Assembly: GCA_005788935.1 (NCBI GenBank)
Contig: SYAK01000275.1
Coordinates: 1 to 10,582, forward strand
DNA: 10,582 nucleotides
Direction: 5' to 3'
From: Pseudomonadota bacterium
Lineage (GTDB): Bacteria > Myxococcota > UBA9042 > PHBI01
The notes below the pieces were generated by a model. That model searched no databases. It was not told the origin of the DNA and saw only the letters and a list, made by a program, of their open reading frames with translations. The position numbers and the translations under genes are program-made. Positions 8,701 through 10,582 of this stretch are shown here, piece by piece; positions within the stretch are counted from its first letter, which is position 1; each line of letters starts with the position of its first letter.

Positions 8701-10582
8701 TGACCGTGACCGTCGCCCCGCTCGACGCGGGCGCCATCGACAGCGCCCGGACGGTCTGTCGCGGGGCCATCCCGCCGCCCGTGGGCAGTGTCCGCACCGC
8801 CTCGGGCGGCGTCGGGCCTTACACCTACGTCTGGCAGTCGAGCCCCGTCGAGACCCTGAACTGGACGACGGTCCCGGGCGCCAACGGCACGACGCTCGCG
8901 CTGACTGACCCGCCGTCCACCTCTGTCAAGTTCCGCCGCCTCGCCGTGAGCACCTGCAACGAGAACCGCGCCAACTCGAACGTGATGACGCTGACCGTCG
9001 CGCCAGCCCTTCTTGGCGGGACCATCGACGGCACCCAGACCATCTGCGACGGCGCGACCCCCGCACCCCTCGGCAACGTCACCGCGGCGTCGGGCGGCCA
9101 GGGCACCCTCAGCTACGTGTGGCAGCAACAACTTGCCGGGCACGCCGCGTTCGAGGACATCCCCGGCGCGACGGGGGCCACCTACGCGCCGCCTGTACTC
9201 TCGACAACCACGACCTTCCGACGGCGGGCCACGAACGGGTGCGGCAGCGAGAACTCGAACGACGTCACGGTCACCGTCGCGCCGGCCATCACCGCTGGCA
9301 CGGTCGTGGCGAGTCAAACCATCTGCAGTGGTGTTCATCCCGCACAACTCGGGACCGGCGTCGCCCCGAGCGGGGGCATCGACGGCTTCACCTGGCGCTG
9401 GGAGTCGAGCACCGACGGGAACGTCTTCACGCCCGTCACAGGTGCCACCGGCGAATCCCTGGCGCCTGGCGGCCTTACCCAGACCACGCACTTCCGGCGC
9501 GTCAACACGAACAGCTGCGGTCAGGCCGTGACCCCCGCGATCCTCGTTTCGGTGCGAGCGTCCCTGACGCCGGGGACGATCGCGTCCGGCCAGAACATCT
9601 GCCATGACACCGCACCCGCCGCCTTCACCGGAACCTCCCCGACGGGCGGCAGCGGCGACATCACCTACCAGTGGCAATCCGTGGGGCCGGACGGCGCATG
9701 GCGCGATCTGCCAGGGGCGACCGGCGCGGGGCTCACGAGGCCCGCCCTCCGCAGCAACCTCCGCCTGCGCCGCAACGTCCTCGACGGGACCTGTGCTCAA
9801 GGCGCCACGTCCAACGAGCTGCTCGTGACGGTCGCACAACCCGTCTCGGGAGGCACGGTCGCGACACCGGCTGGCGCCGCGGCGCAGACCCTCTGCAGCG
9901 GCGCCGAGCCCGCCGCATTCCGGACCCTCCTCGCCGCCTCGGGAGGGCTCGGGGGCTTCACCTACCGCTGGTACGAGCGCGTCGGGGAGTTCTGGCAGAC
10001 GCTCGTCGGCGCCACGTCCGAAGAGTACCGTCCAGCCACCACCACGCCCGCTGTCGAGACCACCCGCATCTTCCGACGCCTCGCAGTCAACACCACCTGC
10101 GGCTTCGACCCGACGCCCTCGGTCACGGTGACCGTCCGCGCCCCGCTCTCGGCTGGCAGCATCACAGGCGCACAGACCATCTGCCACAGCGCCCACCCAG
10201 CGACCCTGACGAGCACGGCCGAGGCCTCTGGCGGCAGTGGGACGCGCGCGTACCTCTGGGAGCGCAGCCTCAACGGCCTCGCCTGGACCAGCATCGAAGG
10301 CGCGAACCGGGCGACCTACACCCCCGACGCGCTGACCTCGACGACCCACTACCGCCGCAAGGTCGTCGATGCGCAATGCGGCCAGGCGATCGCGACGCCA
10401 GTCATCGTGACCGTGCGGTCCTCCCTGAGCGCGGGCACCATCGGCGGGGCCTCCGAGGTCTGCAGCGGCGCGGCCCCGGGTACGTTCACCAACGTCGCCG
10501 GCGCGTCTGGCGGAGCCGGCAACTTCACATACCGCTGGGAGACGAGCAGCGACGGGCTCGTCTGGCATGCGGTCCAGGGCGC
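2694..10582 (+). CDS. Giant repeat lipoprotein, adhesin-like (3' partial, at least 2,629 aa)
   Basis: A single frame without a stop runs from the ATG at 2694 to the window edge; AGGA lies 9 nt upstream of the ATG. Residues 1-32 form a lipoprotein signal peptide with lipobox VSAC (Cys32), so the mature protein should be lipid-anchored in the envelope; the +2 residue is Ile, not the inner-membrane-retention Asp. Residues 33-90 are an Asp/Gly/Pro-rich linker. From about residue 95 there are 23 complete Ig/PKD-like repeats of about 92 residues plus a partial one. The consensus is roughly: AGxIxGxQTIC, then ASGGxG, a core YxWE, a DGxxW stretch, GATGxxYxP, TTxFRR, CGxxxSN and VTVTV. A beta-propeller interrupts repeat 14 (residues about 1341-1686). 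Similar repeats are known in Bacteroidota adhesion and gliding proteins. Expected role is surface adhesion or cell contact (inferred). The C-terminal end, which might reveal a sorting domain, is outside the window. Confidence 0.93.
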   Translation, partial: MRTPDLRAPAGGPPRWTASVCTLIAALMVSACIDPPRPWGPDGDATGPDVTQMDGGNAGGDASPDGATGGDVPDRELPNADVDCGERLAPSPGRIGDAQRLCPEEAAADLVDLGLPTGGTPPFTFRWERRPWAAGEAALETDWETLEGAVEADRLELPDAPPEGSQAYRRVVIDACGAEAASDEVVVEASPLSGGSIAGAEGACDGQQVGITSVGPATGGRGAFTYAWERKVGDNAWETVSGRTGEAVDATPAAGGILTVWRRIATNGCGIPTRSNAIAIAGHAPLVAGRIAGPDFACANESGLVLSEVEPMAGGTGDPTHRWEQRSASGGGWETISDATSPALTLVEPLTETTTFRRMDRNTCGEVTTNDVTVRAVAGPGQAVTSPDQALCAGASPTSLAVTYATDEVALGHQWQSSSDGETFTDIAGATQASYRPGPAEISTWYRRRTDWPCGATLSRAIRVAVHPPLEPGAVGDPQELCADSPADRLSELTSPTGGSGRYQYRWEQRSGSTDAWEPTGASGAEFEPGLLTATAEFRRVVQDVTCGGEAGTEAVRIVVAARLEPGLLRSAQLLCRGVEATPLESARPASGGLGERTFRWEASSGGGGFQVIPGATGEVYAPGLLSASTVFRRRVLNRCGEAATPNVAIQLRPTFQPGVIGANQTLCNGRAPNRLESLQPASGGGGSFIYRWEEQRGNGPWEVRADGDSEALDPPPLGTTTRYRRFVREDVCGHTGTTNEVALTVAAPFTPGEIVAPTRFCPNGELRLRSVRDAVGGLGAVAYAWQRQGLTGWLTVSGATGSELTWQAGTTEETFRRAATNTCGQSVAETVTTRPADPVTAGSIAGAQTVCAASEVRPLASTSPGAGGLADVTYRWESSIDGVTWQTVAGATAAELAPIVTQTTRLRRVHVNGCGEAATADVTVTVTGSVDPGVITGPGEACPGTSPGLVTGTPAEVEGDEPAAYTWQILDPDGRWVQVPGATGRDLDPGLLVRTTSLRRVIASSCGDVPSNEVVIAVPERSGGEIAGPMAPVCHGASVALASRAEAVGAGELGYTWESRTPAGTWTLVPEATGATAEVGDLNATREFRRVTRDRCGDMPTTGVTVEVLASLSPGTIAPPASTCHNRPPSPVTSTSPATGGSGSFAYSWERLAADGWGPVSGQTEASLAFDVPQTASSVWRRRVEDRVCGGSAATSSVDVSIAAPLAGGTLAGGQSLCLGEAVSPIVELAPPTGGLGLPTWSWQRSTDGVVWDLVPGAAGPTLAAPDAVTTASYRRLVTNACGTAATVPVQVQVAPTLEPGVIGQSQQVCAGQPATTLAEQRPASGGTGPYSWHWEESAGACDATGGCAAPLVIGGAASGTARIAWSDDAGTSWLPAQLPPGLVGASVTALEASPTAVIAVLDDTVLRSTDGGRTFVEITVPISKVTGPRVTALRWRGGRWFAGGRAQIAVSTDDGATWTLRYPSSLGSTPTHQLPFLAFAMRGTEIVAAAAGDGPYVFALSLQSGNTWDHGPTSNATNMPGSGADCSHVMVDASASRYFAGASSICDGISYDLADLWVNSAQVASGNWQRLTATGFSPRFWGLGVSADGDAMFLGGASLTSANRVAWLAAGSNTPVVRPLPGDANGVTGGSRVVAVGDTWYVVRSFAAGQASILTSKDDGQTWSALVEPGFSVRALAGGLAARPATWVRVANATGSTLTPTGVTAPRTYRRVIRDALCQAEAFSNPVVLSPAPNLDPGALQSASTICEGSSATIDGTATTSGLTPVSYRWYTRPDASSTWQAIVGATAEDLVTGPLTTGATFRRETSDRCGPANAPDITVTVAPSPDPGLIAGTQNLCGEQTPTPLVSIREGSGGLGDGRYQWQVSDDQQSWSDVPGAAADSYQPPSTTVRRFYRRAWLTGCAPVHTQSVYLEPGGDVDAGVIAGDQAICLGRTPATLTSTTNASGATFTYVWQLRTPGGAWVEVPDANGATLVPPAVSFTTEFRRQAVDATCGAASSNIVTVTVAPLDAGAIDSARTVCRGAIPPPVGSVRTASGGVGPYTYVWQSSPVETLNWTTVPGANGTTLALTDPPSTSVKFRRLAVSTCNENRANSNVMTLTVAPALLGGTIDGTQTICDGATPAPLGNVTAASGGQGTLSYVWQQQLAGHAAFEDIPGATGATYAPPVLSTTTTFRRRATNGCGSENSNDVTVTVAPAITAGTVVASQTICSGVHPAQLGTGVAPSGGIDGFTWRWESSTDGNVFTPVTGATGESLAPGGLTQTTHFRRVNTNSCGQAVTPAILVSVRASLTPGTIASGQNICHDTAPAAFTGTSPTGGSGDITYQWQSVGPDGAWRDLPGATGAGLTRPALRSNLRLRRNVLDGTCAQGATSNELLVTVAQPVSGGTVATPAGAAAQTLCSGAEPAAFRTLLAASGGLGGFTYRWYERVGEFWQTLVGATSEEYRPATTTPAVETTRIFRRLAVNTTCGFDPTPSVTVTVRAPLSAGSITGAQTICHSAHPATLTSTAEASGGSGTRAYLWERSLNGLAWTSIEGANRATYTPDALTSTTHYRRKVVDAQCGQAIATPVIVTVRSSLSAGTIGGASEVCSGAAPGTFTNVAGASGGAGNFTYRWETSSDGLVWHAVQG
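2991..10582 (+). repeat. Array of 24 Cys-Trp-ArgArg-Cys Ig/PKD-like protein repeats
   Basis: The first Cys of successive repeats falls at residues 102, 204, 298, 392, 482, 576, 668, 762, 852, 943, 1035, 1125, 1219, 1311, 1749, 1840, 1932, 2022, 2118, 2211, 2303, 2401, 2497 and 2590. Spacing is 90-102 except for 438 across the inserted propeller. The core Trp (as in YRWE or YVWQ) is present in all 24. An aromatic or Leu residue followed by Arg-Arg, and a second Cys about 10 residues later, are present in all 23 complete copies. The Cys pair in each repeat probably forms a disulfide (inferred). Later repeats (17 onward) fit the consensus more closely than the first eight. No long identical DNA blocks between repeats were seen by eye, so the array looks old or codon-diverged. 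Confidence 0.9.
6714..7751 (+). other. Nested Asp-box beta-propeller inside repeat 14
   Basis: Repeat 14 begins normally (QVCAGQ, ASGGTG, core WHWEES) and then breaks at about residue 1341. It resumes at about residue 1687 with TWVRVANATGSTLTP, TYRR and a Cys, exactly the missing second half. The roughly 346 residues between carry five Asp-box-like motifs: SDDAGTSW (1368), STDGGRTF (1410), STDDGATW (1453), SLQSGNTW (1503) and SKDDGQTW (1658). This BNR pattern is typical of sialidase-type and Vps10-type propellers. The catalytic residues of a sialidase were not identified, so a binding or scaffold role is as likely as an enzymatic one. The frame is continuous through both borders. Confidence 0.85.

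Noticed and set aside
8172..10568. Open antisense frame of 798 codons opposite the repeat array
   Set aside because: Its length follows from GC-rich, stop-poor codons in a repetitive sense gene. Its translation is Arg/Gly/Ala-rich with no domain, while the + strand frame has clear repeats, conserved Cys/Trp/Arg-Arg and a signal peptide.
2991..10582. CRISPR or DNA-level satellite array
   Set aside because: The periodicity (about 276 bp) is at the protein level; the DNA units are diverged and there are no short identical repeats with spacers.

Overview
The window reads as GC-rich DNA from a Gram-negative, predatory- or social-type bacterium. The best guess is Myxococcota or a related 'deltaproteobacterial' lineage. 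The reasons are an apolipoprotein N-acyltransferase (Lnt)-type catalytic domain, a lipoprotein with an Asp/Gly/Pro-rich linker behind its lipobox, a probable DUF4384-type exported protein and strong G/C bias at third codon positions. The taxon is inference: no rRNA or other marker gene is present.

All supported genes are on the + strand. (1) 2-1573 is the 3' part of a gene whose N-terminal half reads as a beta-propeller and whose C-terminal half is the nitrilase-fold domain of Lnt, with the catalytic Lys and Cys visible but no recognisable W-P-E glutamate motif and no N-terminal membrane domain. (2) 1574-1748 is a 175-nt spacer dense in inverted repeats: a GTGTCA/GCGTCAC dyad cluster, a candidate promoter, then a strong 54-nt hairpin just upstream of a good Shine-Dalgarno. 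(3) 1749-1934 encodes a 61-residue four-cysteine protein. It overlaps by one base (ATGA) with (4) 1934-2623, an exported protein with a DUF4384-like domain; the two are probably translationally coupled. (5) After a 70-nt spacer, one reading frame runs without a stop from 2694 to the window end (2,629 codons and still open).

That last gene dominates the window. It encodes a giant lipid-anchored surface protein: lipobox Cys at residue 32, acidic/Gly-rich linker, then 23 complete repeats and one partial repeat of about 92 residues. Each repeat carries a first Cys, a core Trp and, in all 23 complete copies, an invariant Arg-Arg pair and a second Cys. The repeats resemble the Ig/PKD-like adhesin repeats known from Bacteroidota gliding and adhesion proteins. 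The first-Cys spacing is 90-102 residues everywhere except repeat 14, where it is 438. There a roughly 346-residue beta-propeller with five Asp-box (BNR/sialidase-type) motifs is nested inside the repeat, which resumes in register afterwards. This nested architecture is the most unusual feature of the window.

No functional system can be proved from the sequence. The common theme is the cell envelope: a lipoprotein-acylation-type domain, an exported DUF4384-like protein and a very large lipid-anchored adhesin-like protein.
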